A DNA stretch of 64,000 nucleotides from an uncultured SAR116 cluster alpha proteobacterium (GTDB lineage: Bacteria; Pseudomonadota; Alphaproteobacteria; Puniceispirillales; Marisalimonadaceae), in NCBI GenBank assembly GCA_902537945.1, contig CACBDG010000001.1:1-64000 (forward strand). Direction: 5' to 3'. The notes under the pieces are model-generated. The model did no database searches. It was not told the DNA's origin and saw nothing but the letters and a program-made list of their open reading frames with translations. Of the stretch, positions 16,927 to 25,429 are shown piece after piece. The number at the start of each line of letters is the position of its first letter. Positions within the stretch are counted from its first letter, which is position 1. The translations under genes and the position numbers were made by a program.

Positions 16927-17430
16927 CTAATTAGTATCTTTTATTTTTTTTATAATAGATGTTGAAGATTTATTTTTAATTAATGGTATAAAATACGTTT
17001 TAATTTTTAGATGTGCTAGGGTTTTATGATAAGGCAATTTATTTAAATTATAGTCATTTCCCTTTGTATAAATTTGTGGGTGTAATTTTTTTATAAGGTT
17101 TTCAGGTGTTTCTTCATTGAAAATAATGCAAAGATCCACGGGTTTTAAAGACGAAACAAGTTCAGCCCTGTCTCTCTCATCATTAATAGGTCTATTAAAC
17201 TCTTTATTTAATTTTTTAGAGGACTCATTTGAATTAATTCCAACAATTAAACTTGCGCCTAGTTTTTTAGATTCTATTAAATAACTAAGATGTCCTTTAT
17301 GCAAAATATCGAATACTCCATTCGTAAAAACTATTGGCTTAGTAAGTCTTTGGATGATTTTATCCATTGAAGTTTTAGAGGAATTTAGGCCACTTTTATT
17401 TAAGAAGAATTGCTCAAAATTCAAATTCAT
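16927..17430 (-). CDS. hldC: D-glycero-beta-D-manno-heptose 1-phosphate adenylyltransferase
   Basis: Nucleotidyltransferase of the cytidylyltransferase-like fold (RfaE domain 2), making ADP-heptose from heptose 1-phosphate and ATP. In its 167 residues: FTNGVFDILHKGHLSYL (the H-x-G-H motif), VGINSNESSKKL, RPINDERDRAELV, the YTKGNDY strand and the STSIIKKI end that closes the nucleotide site. It is a stand-alone domain rather than fused to the kinase as in E. coli HldE. The start ATG overlaps the hldD stop by one base (TAATG). It is last in the hldA-hldD-hldC run. Related glycerol-3-phosphate cytidylyltransferases exist, but the neighbours make the heptose role clear. Confidence 0.9.
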   Translation of the reverse strand: MNLNFEQFFLNKSGLNSSKTSMDKIIQRLTKPIVFTNGVFDILHKGHLSYLIESKKLGASLIVGINSNESSKKLNKEFNRPINDERDRAELVSSLKPVDLCIIFNEETPENLIKKLHPQIYTKGNDYNLNKLPYHKTLAHLKIKTYFIPLIKNKSSTSIIKKIKDTN

Positions 17431-18401
17431 TACCCCTCATCTTTTTTTAATTTATATATATATTTAGCAATACCTTCTTTTATGCTTAGAAACTCTTTTC
17501 TATAACCTGTATTTTTAATCTTATCCATGTTAGCCAAAGTATAACTTTGGTACCTTCCTTTGAGATCATTAGGAAATTTTATGTATTCAACTGAATTATT
17601 AAATATTTGGTCATTTGATGAATTCTCATTGAAAATAATTTCTCTAGCAACATCATTAAAAGATGCAACTTTGCCTGTTCCTAAATTAAAAACGCCTGAA
17701 ATTCTTTTATTGTTGTAGAACCATAAAATGGTGTCAACAACATCATCTATGTATATAAAATCTCTAGATTGTGTGCCTTTTTTAAATTTCAAATAATCAC
17801 CAAATAATTTAATTTTTTTATTTATCTTATATTGATTATAGAATTGATAAATTGTTGATGCCATATTTCCTTTATTTTGTTCTCCATATCCATAAACATT
17901 AAAATATCGCAGACCAACTATTTGACTAGTTGATTTTTTAATTTTTTCTCTTACGTAATTGTCAAATGCTAACTTCGAGTAACCATAAATATTAATGGGG
18001 TTCTCATATTGTTTTTCTTCAATACATATTTCATTTACACCATAAACAGCTGCAGAAGAGGCATAAATAAATGGAATTTTTTTTTCATTAGCCCAATTAA
18101 AAAGTTTAACAGAAAAAGTATAATTATACTTAAACATCAATTTTCCATTTCTTTCCATGGTATTTGTTATGGCACCTTGGTGGAAAATACACTTAGGCTT
18201 TTCAAGTAGATTTGAGTCAAGTTTATATAAAAAATCTTCTATATCAAGAAATTCAGCGAAGTTGATCCTTCTAAGATTTGTGAATTTTTCTCCATAAGTT
18301 AGATCGTCCACTATGAGTATATCATTTATATAATTATCATTAAGCTGTTTTATAAGAGAACTGCCAATAAAACCAGCGCCTCCAGTTACCCAAATATCCA
18401 T
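17430..18401 (-). CDS. hldD: ADP-L-glycero-D-manno-heptose 6-epimerase
   Basis: Extended SDR that inverts C6 of ADP-heptose, the last step to the LPS core donor. The 323-residue product has VTGGAGFIGSSL, VDDLTYGEKF, the FHQGAITNTME stretch typical of HldD, YASSAAVYG, YGYSKLAFD (Tyr-Lys pair), LRYFNVYGYGE and NLGTGKVASFND. I chose the ATG whose A is shared with the hldA TGA; GAGGA lies 9 nt upstream. A TTG one codon earlier is possible but its spacing is poorer. It is coupled at both ends, to hldA and hldC, by one-base overlaps. Confidence 0.93.
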   Translation of the reverse strand: MDIWVTGGAGFIGSSLIKQLNDNYINDILIVDDLTYGEKFTNLRRINFAEFLDIEDFLYKLDSNLLEKPKCIFHQGAITNTMERNGKLMFKYNYTFSVKLFNWANEKKIPFIYASSAAVYGVNEICIEEKQYENPINIYGYSKLAFDNYVREKIKKSTSQIVGLRYFNVYGYGEQNKGNMASTIYQFYNQYKINKKIKLFGDYLKFKKGTQSRDFIYIDDVVDTILWFYNNKRISGVFNLGTGKVASFNDVAREIIFNENSSNDQIFNNSVEYIKFPNDLKGRYQSYTLANMDKIKNTGYRKEFLSIKEGIAKYIYKLKKDEG

Positions 18402-19330
18402 CAAAAAATTTCCTCAAATGTTATCGTACTTGTACCAAATTTTTGTACAATTATTCCGCCAGCTTTATTTGCTATAGTACATGAGTTTTTGAGAGGATAG
18501 TTAATTGATAATAGAACAGACAAAACACTTATCACAGTATCACCTGCACCAGTGACATCATAAACTTCGCTAGGCCTCCCTTCAATATTAAACTCTTCTT
18601 TATCTTTTAACTGAAATAAGGACATCCCCTCTTTTCCCTTAGTTAAAACTATGTTGTAAATTTTATTTTTTTCCATCATTTCAAATATTTTCTTTTTGAA
18701 ATTTTTATTGTTATAAGTAGAGCCCATTAGAATTTTAATCTCCCTCATGTTAGGTGTTAAAATATCTGTTCCTTTAAATTTTTTTATGTCAGGTCCTTTT
18801 GGATCAACTAGACATGTTTTTTTGTGTTCATTTGCTATTTTTATAAGATTAGGCAAATTTTTTAGTATACCTTTTCCATAATCACTAAAAATAACAATAT
18901 CTGAAGTTTTAATTCTGTCTTTAAAAACAGAAATAGTTTTATTTGTTATCTGGGGTGGCTCTTTCTCATCATCAATTCTTAAGATTTGTTGAGAATTAGA
19001 GATAACTCTAGTTTTTTTTATAGTTTTGTATTTATTATTTTTTTCAATGAAACAGGTTATTTGATTCTTTGACAATTTATCTATTAAAATATCTCCATTT
19101 ATGTCATCCCCAGTAACACTAATTATATCCACTTTACATCCCAAAGAACTGCAATTTAGAGCTACGTTTGCAGCACCCCCCAATCGTTTATCGGTTTCTT
19201 TTACATTTAAAATAGGAACAGGTGCTTCAGGAGAAATTCTATCAACATCACCAAACAAATATTCATCTAAAATTAAATCGCCAATAATTAGGATTTTTTT
19301 ATTGTTTAAATCAGATTTATCAATTTTCAC
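18401..19330 (-). CDS. hldA: D-glycero-beta-D-manno-heptose-7-phosphate kinase
   Basis: PfkB/ribokinase-family kinase (RfaE domain 1) that phosphorylates heptose 7-phosphate at C1. Its 309 residues show IIGDLILDEYLFGDVDRISPEA, written here across two HldA hallmark blocks (G-D-x-x-L-D and R-I-S-P-E-A-P-V-P), then RLGGAANVALN, FSDYGKGIL, the VDPKGPD strand, LTPNMREI, LTKGKEGMSL and the catalytic VTGAGDTV loop near residue 260. It is separate from the adenylyltransferase hldC. The bisphosphate phosphatase GmhB needed between the two steps is not in the window. The gene lies 22 nt after the WecA-like gene in the same operon. Confidence 0.92.
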   Translation of the reverse strand: MKIDKSDLNNKKILIIGDLILDEYLFGDVDRISPEAPVPILNVKETDKRLGGAANVALNCSSLGCKVDIISVTGDDINGDILIDKLSKNQITCFIEKNNKYKTIKKTRVISNSQQILRIDDEKEPPQITNKTISVFKDRIKTSDIVIFSDYGKGILKNLPNLIKIANEHKKTCLVDPKGPDIKKFKGTDILTPNMREIKILMGSTYNNKNFKKKIFEMMEKNKIYNIVLTKGKEGMSLFQLKDKEEFNIEGRPSEVYDVTGAGDTVISVLSVLLSINYPLKNSCTIANKAGGIIVQKFGTSTITFEEIF

Positions 19331-19352
19331 TTTTAACTCTTACACTTTAAAA

Positions 19353-20450
19353 TTAATTTTTATTTCTTTTTACTAAGTATAAATATAATATCGTATATAT
19401 TGAAAAGAAAGTTATAAAAAAACCAAGGCTTTCTCTATCTTCTAAAGTATTATTAGATTTATAAATTAAAAAAATTGAAGAGGGTAATAATGCTATTACA
19501 TTTATTAATAAACCTGTAAGAGCATTTTTGTTAAAACTCCTCTTTTTTTCTAAATCAATTTTTTTTATATTTGCATGTAAGATTGTATGTAAATGTAAAT
19601 TATCAGGTTTTACGATGTTAGATGAAAAATATAATCTTCTAAAAACAGTAAACATTAATTCCCAAATTGGATAAATCATTATAACAAGTGCATTTAACAT
19701 ATTAAAATTATTTAAATTATTACTCATATAGATTAACAAAGTTGATAAAATCGCTCCAAGGAAATATGATCCACCATCACCTAAAAAGATAAAACCTTTT
19801 GGCCAATTAAAAATTAAAAAACCAAATAAAGAACTTGTCAAAATTATTAAGAAATTTATTAGAATATGGTTTTTGGCTTCTATAGAATAAATTAAAAGTA
19901 TTATGCATACAAATGCTGAAAACATTGTAAGTAATCCATTGGCACCATCCATCATATTAGTAGAATTTAACGAAGCAATAATACAAATTGTAGTTAAACT
20001 TAGAGCAAATATTTCCACCTTGATTAGATCGTCAACAAAATCAATGTTTGTACTGTAAATTAAATTTTTATAATAAAACAACCAGATCAAAGTTATAATA
20101 AATAAAACTACTAACCTACTTATTGGTCTAATATCTTTTATTAAGTCCTCGGTGAAGCCGATAGCAAAAATAAAAATGCAATATATTAAAACATTATATA
20201 GACCAGAATCTTGTTTTTCTACATAAAAAAACTGAATTAATAATATTATTAATATTGAAGATATTATAGGTAAGCCACCTATCCTCTTCACATTTTTAAC
20301 ATGAATTTTTTGAGAACCTGTTAAAAGGTCATTAGAATACCGATTTGGAATTATTTTTTCATTTATAAAAAAATAAGTTAATAATGTACTGAGAACAAAT
20401 GCGCTGAGTCCCCACAAAATTAAATCAAAATGATAATAAAACAAATGCAA
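19353..20450 (-). CDS. Undecaprenyl-phosphate sugar-1-phosphate transferase (WecA/GT4 family)
   Basis: Polytopic MraY/WecA-family enzyme that starts O-antigen or other glycan synthesis by moving a sugar phosphate from a UDP-sugar to undecaprenyl phosphate. Its 365 residues form about 10-11 hydrophobic helices. Seen are QKIHVKNVKRIGGLPI (a WecA-like cytoplasmic loop), GFTEDLIKD in place of the usual G-x-x-D-D-x-x-D acidic loop, NSTNMMDGANGLL (nucleophile region), IFLGDGGSYFLG, and LHLHTILH near the C-terminus. The first acidic pair being Glu-Asp rather than Asp-Asp is unusual but conservative. It sits 2 nt after murQ and before hldA. Family assignment is firm; the sugar (GlcNAc, QuiNAc or other) is not determined. 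Confidence 0.87.
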   Translation of the reverse strand: MHLFYYHFDLILWGLSAFVLSTLLTYFFINEKIIPNRYSNDLLTGSQKIHVKNVKRIGGLPIISSILIILLIQFFYVEKQDSGLYNVLIYCIFIFAIGFTEDLIKDIRPISRLVVLFIITLIWLFYYKNLIYSTNIDFVDDLIKVEIFALSLTTICIIASLNSTNMMDGANGLLTMFSAFVCIILLIYSIEAKNHILINFLIILTSSLFGFLIFNWPKGFIFLGDGGSYFLGAILSTLLIYMSNNLNNFNMLNALVIMIYPIWELMFTVFRRLYFSSNIVKPDNLHLHTILHANIKKIDLEKKRSFNKNALTGLLINVIALLPSSIFLIYKSNNTLEDRESLGFFITFFSIYTILYLYLVKRNKN

Positions 20451-20451
20451 T

Positions 20452-21213
20452 CTAAGTTTCTCTTTCTTTGGTTGATAAAAGAGAATTAATTATTTTCTTT
20501 CTATTTAGTAGTTTTTTATTTGTGGGTATTAAGTTATTCATCATTCCTCTTTTAACTTTTCCTAATCTAGCCATTACAATTGTTGATATTAAGTTTAAAC
20601 ATATTTTTTGAGCAGTCCCTGCTTTAAGCCTTGTTGAACCTGCCACAATCTCAGCGCCTGTATTTAAAATAATTGAAATTTTTGAAATTTTTTCAAGTTT
20701 TGAGTTTAAATTATTACTTATACCGATTGTTAAAGCACCAATTTTATTTGCATATTTTATAATTTCTGTTGTAAATTTTGTTGATCCACTTGCAGCTAAT
20801 CCAATCACTATATCATTTGGTTTGATTATATTTCCTACTACATTTTTCACTGATGTGTTTTGTAAATCTTCAGCTCCCTCTATTGATTTAGTTAATGCTT
20901 TTTTACCGCCAGCAATTATAAACTTTAATCTTTTAGTTGGCCAACCAAAAGTGGGAACGAGTTCAACACCATCTTGAACAGCTATTCTAGCAGATGTACC
21001 TGCGCCAACATATATAATTTTACTTTTAGGGTTTTTTTCTAACAATTTTGTAATTTTAGAAATAGATATTTCAATAGTATCTAAAGAATTCTCGACAGCA
21101 TGAAAAGCGCTAATGTGGTTATCAAGCATTACTCTTAAAGCCCTTGAGTTACTTAAAGTATCAATGTGCTCATCTGTATTTGGGATTGTTTCTGTCGTTT
21201 CTTTTTTGTTCAT
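20452..21213 (-). CDS. murQ: N-acetylmuramic acid 6-phosphate etherase-like SIS protein, short form
   Basis: MurQ splits the lactyl ether of MurNAc 6-phosphate during cell-wall recycling. The 253-residue protein has YVGAGTSARIA (SIS loop), DGVELVPTFG with the Glu that matches the catalytic Glu of E. coli MurQ, SIEGAEDL with the second conserved Glu, GLAASGSTKFT, NTGAEIVAGSTRLKAGTAQK and GKVKRGMMNNL. It ends soon after NRKKIINSL and so lacks the C-terminal helical part of about 45 residues found in the 298-residue E. coli enzyme. No MurNAc kinase is nearby; instead it lies between a methyltransferase and the WecA-like gene. It may recycle wall sugar or feed the island's sugar supply. Confidence 0.83.
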   Translation of the reverse strand: MNKKETTETIPNTDEHIDTLSNSRALRVMLDNHISAFHAVENSLDTIEISISKITKLLEKNPKSKIIYVGAGTSARIAVQDGVELVPTFGWPTKRLKFIIAGGKKALTKSIEGAEDLQNTSVKNVVGNIIKPNDIVIGLAASGSTKFTTEIIKYANKIGALTIGISNNLNSKLEKISKISIILNTGAEIVAGSTRLKAGTAQKICLNLISTIVMARLGKVKRGMMNNLIPTNKKLLNRKKIINSLLSTKERET

Positions 21214-21234
21214 ATTAAATCTTCAGACAAGTAA

Positions 21235-22140
21235 TTATTTTTTTTCAAAAATTAAAGACATCATATTTTCAAAAAATGGTGGGCTGACATTATTATTTAT
21301 TTTACCCTGTTTTTCTGATTTGATTTTATCATTAATTAACTTTACATCTTCATATATATTTTCATAAGGTGTGCCAATGTAAGGATAGTCTGACCAAATT
21401 AGTTTCAAATCAAAATCTTGAGTAAGTAGAGAAATATTTCGTATAGAAAAATGCCACAAATGTTCTATAGGATGAAATAAATTCCAGTTTTGTTTATATA
21501 ATTTTGCAGCAAATGATTCACCGTTAGGTGTGGCGCAAATATAAAAAAGCCCACCGGACTTCATTAATTGACTTACTTTTTTTATAGTTTCAACAGGATC
21601 CGGAACATGTTCTATGACACCTCTCATCGATATGACATCGAAAAAATTTTCATCAAAAGAACAATTCAAAACATCACCAAGATGAATATTTTTCTCATCA
21701 ATACTTAGTGTTTCTTTTGCTATTTCAAATGCAATAGGGTCTAGCTCTGTTCCATATTTTTTAAAATTATCAGGTATATTTTTTAAAAAATAACCACCAC
21801 TGCATCCAATATCTAAAATATTTCCTTTATCTACAAACTTTAATAAAGCTTTGGCATCCAACTTATATTGAATTGATCGTTGTTCCATTTTTATTTTGTT
21901 ATTTAATCTAGTTTCACCAATATAGTTTTCATAGAATTCCTTAAGTCCTTCTTTATCAAGTTGTGGGTTCATAAATATTAAATTACAATTATTGCAGATA
22001 TTACTTGTGAAACCATCAAAGCTAGCCCAAATGTCTAAATTTTTGCTTTTGCAACAAATACACCTAGTAAGCTTAATTTTTCCAAAATTTTTAAAGAGTT
22101 CTGAGTAATTGTTGCCTCTAAATATAAAAGAATTATTCAT
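21235..22140 (-). CDS. Class I SAM-dependent methyltransferase with N-terminal zinc-finger-like segment
   Basis: A 301-residue methyltransferase. The start has two Cys pairs, CICCKS and CNNC (about residues 27-47), in the style of the zinc-binding N-terminus of sugar C-methyltransferases. The AdoMet fold follows: ILDIGCSGGYFLKN (motif I), a GTELDPIA acidic loop, DVISMRGVIEHVPDP (the E-H-V/I segment of the UbiE/Methyltransf_11 group) and GGLFYICATPN. The combination suggests methylation of a nucleotide sugar or glycan. It is within the polysaccharide operon, 22 nt before murQ. The exact substrate is not identifiable. Confidence 0.78.
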   Translation of the reverse strand: MNNSFIFRGNNYSELFKNFGKIKLTRCICCKSKNLDIWASFDGFTSNICNNCNLIFMNPQLDKEGLKEFYENYIGETRLNNKIKMEQRSIQYKLDAKALLKFVDKGNILDIGCSGGYFLKNIPDNFKKYGTELDPIAFEIAKETLSIDEKNIHLGDVLNCSFDENFFDVISMRGVIEHVPDPVETIKKVSQLMKSGGLFYICATPNGESFAAKLYKQNWNLFHPIEHLWHFSIRNISLLTQDFDLKLIWSDYPYIGTPYENIYEDVKLINDKIKSEKQGKINNNVSPPFFENMMSLIFEKK

Positions 22141-22156
22141 TATTTTTCCAATCTAA

Positions 22157-23536
22157 TTAAGTAAAAATTTTAATTGTTTTTTTGCTAAACATTTTTGGAA
22201 TATATAATTCATGTTCAAAAACTTCATTAGTTTTGACAATGTTTTTTGTTGAAATAGTTTTGTTTAACTTATTAATAATCTGATTTAACTCATTTATATC
22301 AAAATTTTTTTCATTCCTTCTAAATTCTGATTTTTCACCTTGAATTATCTTTCTTAAAAAATGGAATGTCTTAAATCCCAGAAATTCTCTAGCATATTGT
22401 TTATAATTAAACTTATAATTATTATTTTCACTATAATTTTTATAATCAGATTTTAAAACTTCACAAACAACTTTGCTAACTCTAAAAGAAGAAAGTCCAT
22501 CATTTTTAAAATATCTTGATGAGATTAAATTTTTTCTTTCATCAATCATTTTTTTACTTGGAATTAATTTTTGTTGATTTGTTATTTTTTCTACATAATT
22601 GATAAGATCTTTTAAATTTTTAGCTGTGTGGCTTATATTTCCTGGAGGTCCTTGTATTTTTAAATGAGGTGTATTTATCCATTCTACTGAAATTGCTTCT
22701 TTACCCATCATGACTGCTTCAATAGCAGTTTGACAATTCAAATGAATTAGAGCTTCACAGCAATTTAACCATTCGATAGCAGTTTTAGTTTGAAATATAT
22801 GGAAATTTGAATTTTTTAAAAGAATTTCATATGGTTTTTTTGACTCGAAAGGATGAGGTCTTAAAACGAAATTAAATCTCGGAAATTTTTTGGTAATCTT
22901 CAACAAAATACTTATAAATTTTTTGTTTGTTACAAAAGAATCTCTTGCATAGTTCTTTGCAAAAACTTTATCATAACCCATGTCAACCATAGCTTTTTCT
23001 TCAATTTTATAATTTAATGTAAACTTTGGGTTCCCAACTGGGAAAGTTGTATTAACTAATATAAATTTTTTATTCTTAAAGACTTGATTTAAAGTTTGAT
23101 TATAGGGATACACACAAAAGTCATATCTTGGGCAACCAGTTATTTTTAATTTGTTTTCATCAAATAACTTTTTTTGTTTAAAAGCTTTATATTGATCCTC
23201 TCCCCATAAACAATATAAATCAACTAAATCTCTTTCCTTGATTTTATAAATAAAATTTGAGAATTTTGATAAATCTCTGCCTGGAGAACCTTCAGTATCT
23301 AATATACATATTTTTATATTCTCTTTTTTGTACCTTAGCAATAAGTTTACATTGTTAGGCCTTAAGTAATTTATTATTACAAGATCAGGCCTTAAGGATA
23401 TTACGTCAAAAGCTTGATAATACATTGGGACAATATAGCAAAGAATATTTTGTTGAGCTAAGTGCCATGCTATTAAAGTAATACCTTCAAGGTCTCTAAG
23501 AGGATTATCTACAATCAAACAAACTTTAAATTTCAT
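22157..23536 (-). CDS. Surface carbohydrate biosynthesis protein (GT-B-like)
   Basis: A 459-residue protein resembling the family named surface carbohydrate biosynthesis protein, related to CDP-glycerol glycerophosphotransferase-like GT-B enzymes. It opens KVCLIVDNPLRDLEG, then DLVIINYLRPNN, ILDTEGSPGRD, LYCLWGEDQYKAF, ITGCPRYDF, a NFVLRPHPFESK strand (R-P-H-P motif) and ALIHLNCQTAIEAVMMGKE. The H-P and late E-A motifs are the usual donor-phosphate contacts of this superfamily. The last 100 residues are basic and coil-like. It lies in the minus-strand operon between a GT2 gene and the methyltransferase. A transfer role in O-antigen assembly is likely; the sugar is unknown. Confidence 0.68.
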   Translation of the reverse strand: MKFKVCLIVDNPLRDLEGITLIAWHLAQQNILCYIVPMYYQAFDVISLRPDLVIINYLRPNNVNLLLRYKKENIKICILDTEGSPGRDLSKFSNFIYKIKERDLVDLYCLWGEDQYKAFKQKKLFDENKLKITGCPRYDFCVYPYNQTLNQVFKNKKFILVNTTFPVGNPKFTLNYKIEEKAMVDMGYDKVFAKNYARDSFVTNKKFISILLKITKKFPRFNFVLRPHPFESKKPYEILLKNSNFHIFQTKTAIEWLNCCEALIHLNCQTAIEAVMMGKEAISVEWINTPHLKIQGPPGNISHTAKNLKDLINYVEKITNQQKLIPSKKMIDERKNLISSRYFKNDGLSSFRVSKVVCEVLKSDYKNYSENNNYKFNYKQYAREFLGFKTFHFLRKIIQGEKSEFRRNEKNFDINELNQIINKLNKTISTKNIVKTNEVFEHELYIPKMFSKKTIKIFT

Positions 23537-23555
23537 TTTTGATCAACAACGTTAG

Positions 23556-24302
23556 TTAAAAGTTTAATTTTATTGGGTGTTTTATTAAATATAAAAAATA
23601 ACTTTTTATATGATACATGAAATATAATAGATTAGAATAGCTTCTTCTTTGTGCATCATGGATGGCAACAATATGTTTTGATTGTGCAACTTTAAAACCA
23701 AGTTCATTTGCTCTTTTACATATGTCAACATCTTCAAAATATAAGAAATAATCTGTGTCAAATCCATCAAGAGTTAAATAATCTTTACGGGAAAAAACTA
23801 GAAACATTCCTCCAATCCAATCAGTAAGTAAAATATTATCATTTTCTTTATGGAAAAACTCTTCTTTTGGACGCATAAATATTCTTGTTAATAAAAAAAG
23901 CAATCCTGGAAATTTTCGACTGTTTAGAGATCTAATTTTTTTAACATTTATTATACTAGGACCAATAATATTGACTTTCTCATTTTCTTTTAAAAAAATT
24001 AGGTCGGCTAAAACGTTTTTTTCCAATCTTATATCAGGGTTCAAAACGCAAAAGTATTTAGTTTTACAAAATTTAAATGCATTGTTATGGTTGCTCCCAA
24101 ATCCTTTAACAGATTTATTATAAATCCAAAAGATTGGGAGATCTCTAATCCATTTTGGTTTCACAATTTCTTCTTTTATATTAATAGTAAGTATTATTTT
24201 TTTTAATGATTTACAATCCCTAAGATCGCTTAAAAGTGGCAATAAAATATTGAATTGTCCGTGACTTACAATTGATACAGTAATATCATTAACATCTTTC
24301 AT
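23556..24302 (-). CDS. Family 2 glycosyltransferase (rhamnosyltransferase-like)
   Basis: A 248-residue GT-A enzyme. Visible are VSIVSHGQFN at the start, KGFGSNHNNAF (N-x-G-F-G-x-x-x-N type loop), YFCVLNPDIRLE (the D-x-D-like metal site appears as N-P-D-I), DWIGGMFLVFSRKDY and DTDYFLYFEDVDICKRA (the acidic E-D-x-D catalytic region). This matches the rhamnosyltransferase-like group of GT2, which suits the dTDP-rhamnose genes at the left of the window. The C-terminus has aromatic, weakly hydrophobic sequence that may touch the membrane. It starts 6 nt after the pyrC stop and is cotranscribed with it. Confidence 0.83.
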   Translation of the reverse strand: MKDVNDITVSIVSHGQFNILLPLLSDLRDCKSLKKIILTINIKEEIVKPKWIRDLPIFWIYNKSVKGFGSNHNNAFKFCKTKYFCVLNPDIRLEKNVLADLIFLKENEKVNIIGPSIINVKKIRSLNSRKFPGLLFLLTRIFMRPKEEFFHKENDNILLTDWIGGMFLVFSRKDYLTLDGFDTDYFLYFEDVDICKRANELGFKVAQSKHIVAIHDAQRRSYSNLLYFMYHIKSYFLYLIKHPIKLNF

Positions 24303-24308
24303 AAAAAA

Positions 24309-25346
24309 CTAAACCACTTCCCAAAAGACAGGAAAATCAGGCTTAAAGACTATTATTGATTGTTTTTTAACTTTTATTCTATCTATGAAAGTAATAGGGT
24401 ATTTCCTTTTCAAAAGTCTGATTTTTTTACTATTTGGTTTCAGACCGTAATGATTTGAACCATTTAAACTTGTAAAACTCTCAAGATTATCTAATGAATT
24501 ATTTTGATCAAATATCTCAGCTAAAATTGACATACAGTATGTTGCATTAAAGATACCAGCACAACCACATTCGCTTTCTTTGTCTCCTTTTAGGTGAGGG
24601 GCAGTATCTGTTCCTAGAAAAAACTTTGAGTTTCCACTTGTAGCCATATCTATAAGTGCTTTTCTATGTGTTTCTCTTTTGAGGATGGGGAGACAATAGT
24701 TATGAGGTCTAATGCCACCAACAAAAATAGCGTTTCTATTTAAAGATAAATGATGAGGTGTAATAGAGGCTGCTAAGTTTTTGTTACCTTCATTAATATA
24801 TGTTGTTGCCTCTTTTGTTGTTATATGTTCAAGAGTAATTTTAAGTTCGGGTAATTCTTTACAAATAAAATCAAGTTTTTTTTCAATAAAAATTTTTTCT
24901 CTATCAAAAATATCAATTTGTTGATCAGTCATTTCTCCATGAATTAGAAGAGGCATTTTTATTTCTGCCATAGTTTCGAGTATAGGCATAATTTTTTTTA
25001 TGTCTTTTACACCTGAGGCAGAATTAGTTGTAGCACCTGCAGGGTATAATTTAACTGCAAATACAGCACCATTTTTATGAGCATATTTTAATTCATTTTT
25101 TTTTGTTTTTTCAGTTAAATAAATCGTCATAAAAGGATTAAAATCATCATTTTTAGGAATAGCATTTTCTATTCTTTTCTTGTATTGGAGTGCATCATTT
25201 TCATTTAAAATTGGTGGAATTAGATTCGGCATTACTATTGCACGAGCAAAATGTCTTGAAGTTTCTGGCAAAACAGCTTTTAAAATGTCACTATCTCTAA
25301 AATGTACATGCCAATCATCTGGTTTTATTATATCTATTTGATCCAT
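24309..25346 (-). CDS. pyrC: Dihydroorotase, class II (homodimeric type)
   Basis: Cyclises carbamoyl aspartate to dihydroorotate in pyrimidine synthesis. The 345-residue protein matches the E. coli-type enzyme: DDWHVHFRD with the metal His pair near 13 and 15, VMPNL, AVKLYPAGATTNS (the Lys that becomes carboxylated, near 98), LIHGEM and LEHITT with further metal His, HHLSLNRN, and FLGTDTAPH with the catalytic Asp. It is the first gene of a nine-gene minus-strand run that otherwise makes surface sugar, an odd position for a housekeeping gene. The 84-bp gap upstream is shared with a divergent FMN reductase gene. Confidence 0.95.
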   Translation of the reverse strand: MDQIDIIKPDDWHVHFRDSDILKAVLPETSRHFARAIVMPNLIPPILNENDALQYKKRIENAIPKNDDFNPFMTIYLTEKTKKNELKYAHKNGAVFAVKLYPAGATTNSASGVKDIKKIMPILETMAEIKMPLLIHGEMTDQQIDIFDREKIFIEKKLDFICKELPELKITLEHITTKEATTYINEGNKNLAASITPHHLSLNRNAIFVGGIRPHNYCLPILKRETHRKALIDMATSGNSKFFLGTDTAPHLKGDKESECGCAGIFNATYCMSILAEIFDQNNSLDNLESFTSLNGSNHYGLKPNSKKIRLLKRKYPITFIDRIKVKKQSIIVFKPDFPVFWEVV

Positions 25347-25429
25347 TGTTTTGATCTAATCTTTAAAAATAAAATATAATATGTTAATAATGTCATTTAA
25401 TTACAATAATAACTTTCGGCAAATTTACC

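Noticed and set aside
16925-16936. Terminator for the neuA end (TACT-AATT-AGTA followed by T-rich sequence)
   Set aside because: A 4-bp A/T-rich stem is too weak, and the site overlaps the end of hldC; the T tract is coding on the other strand.
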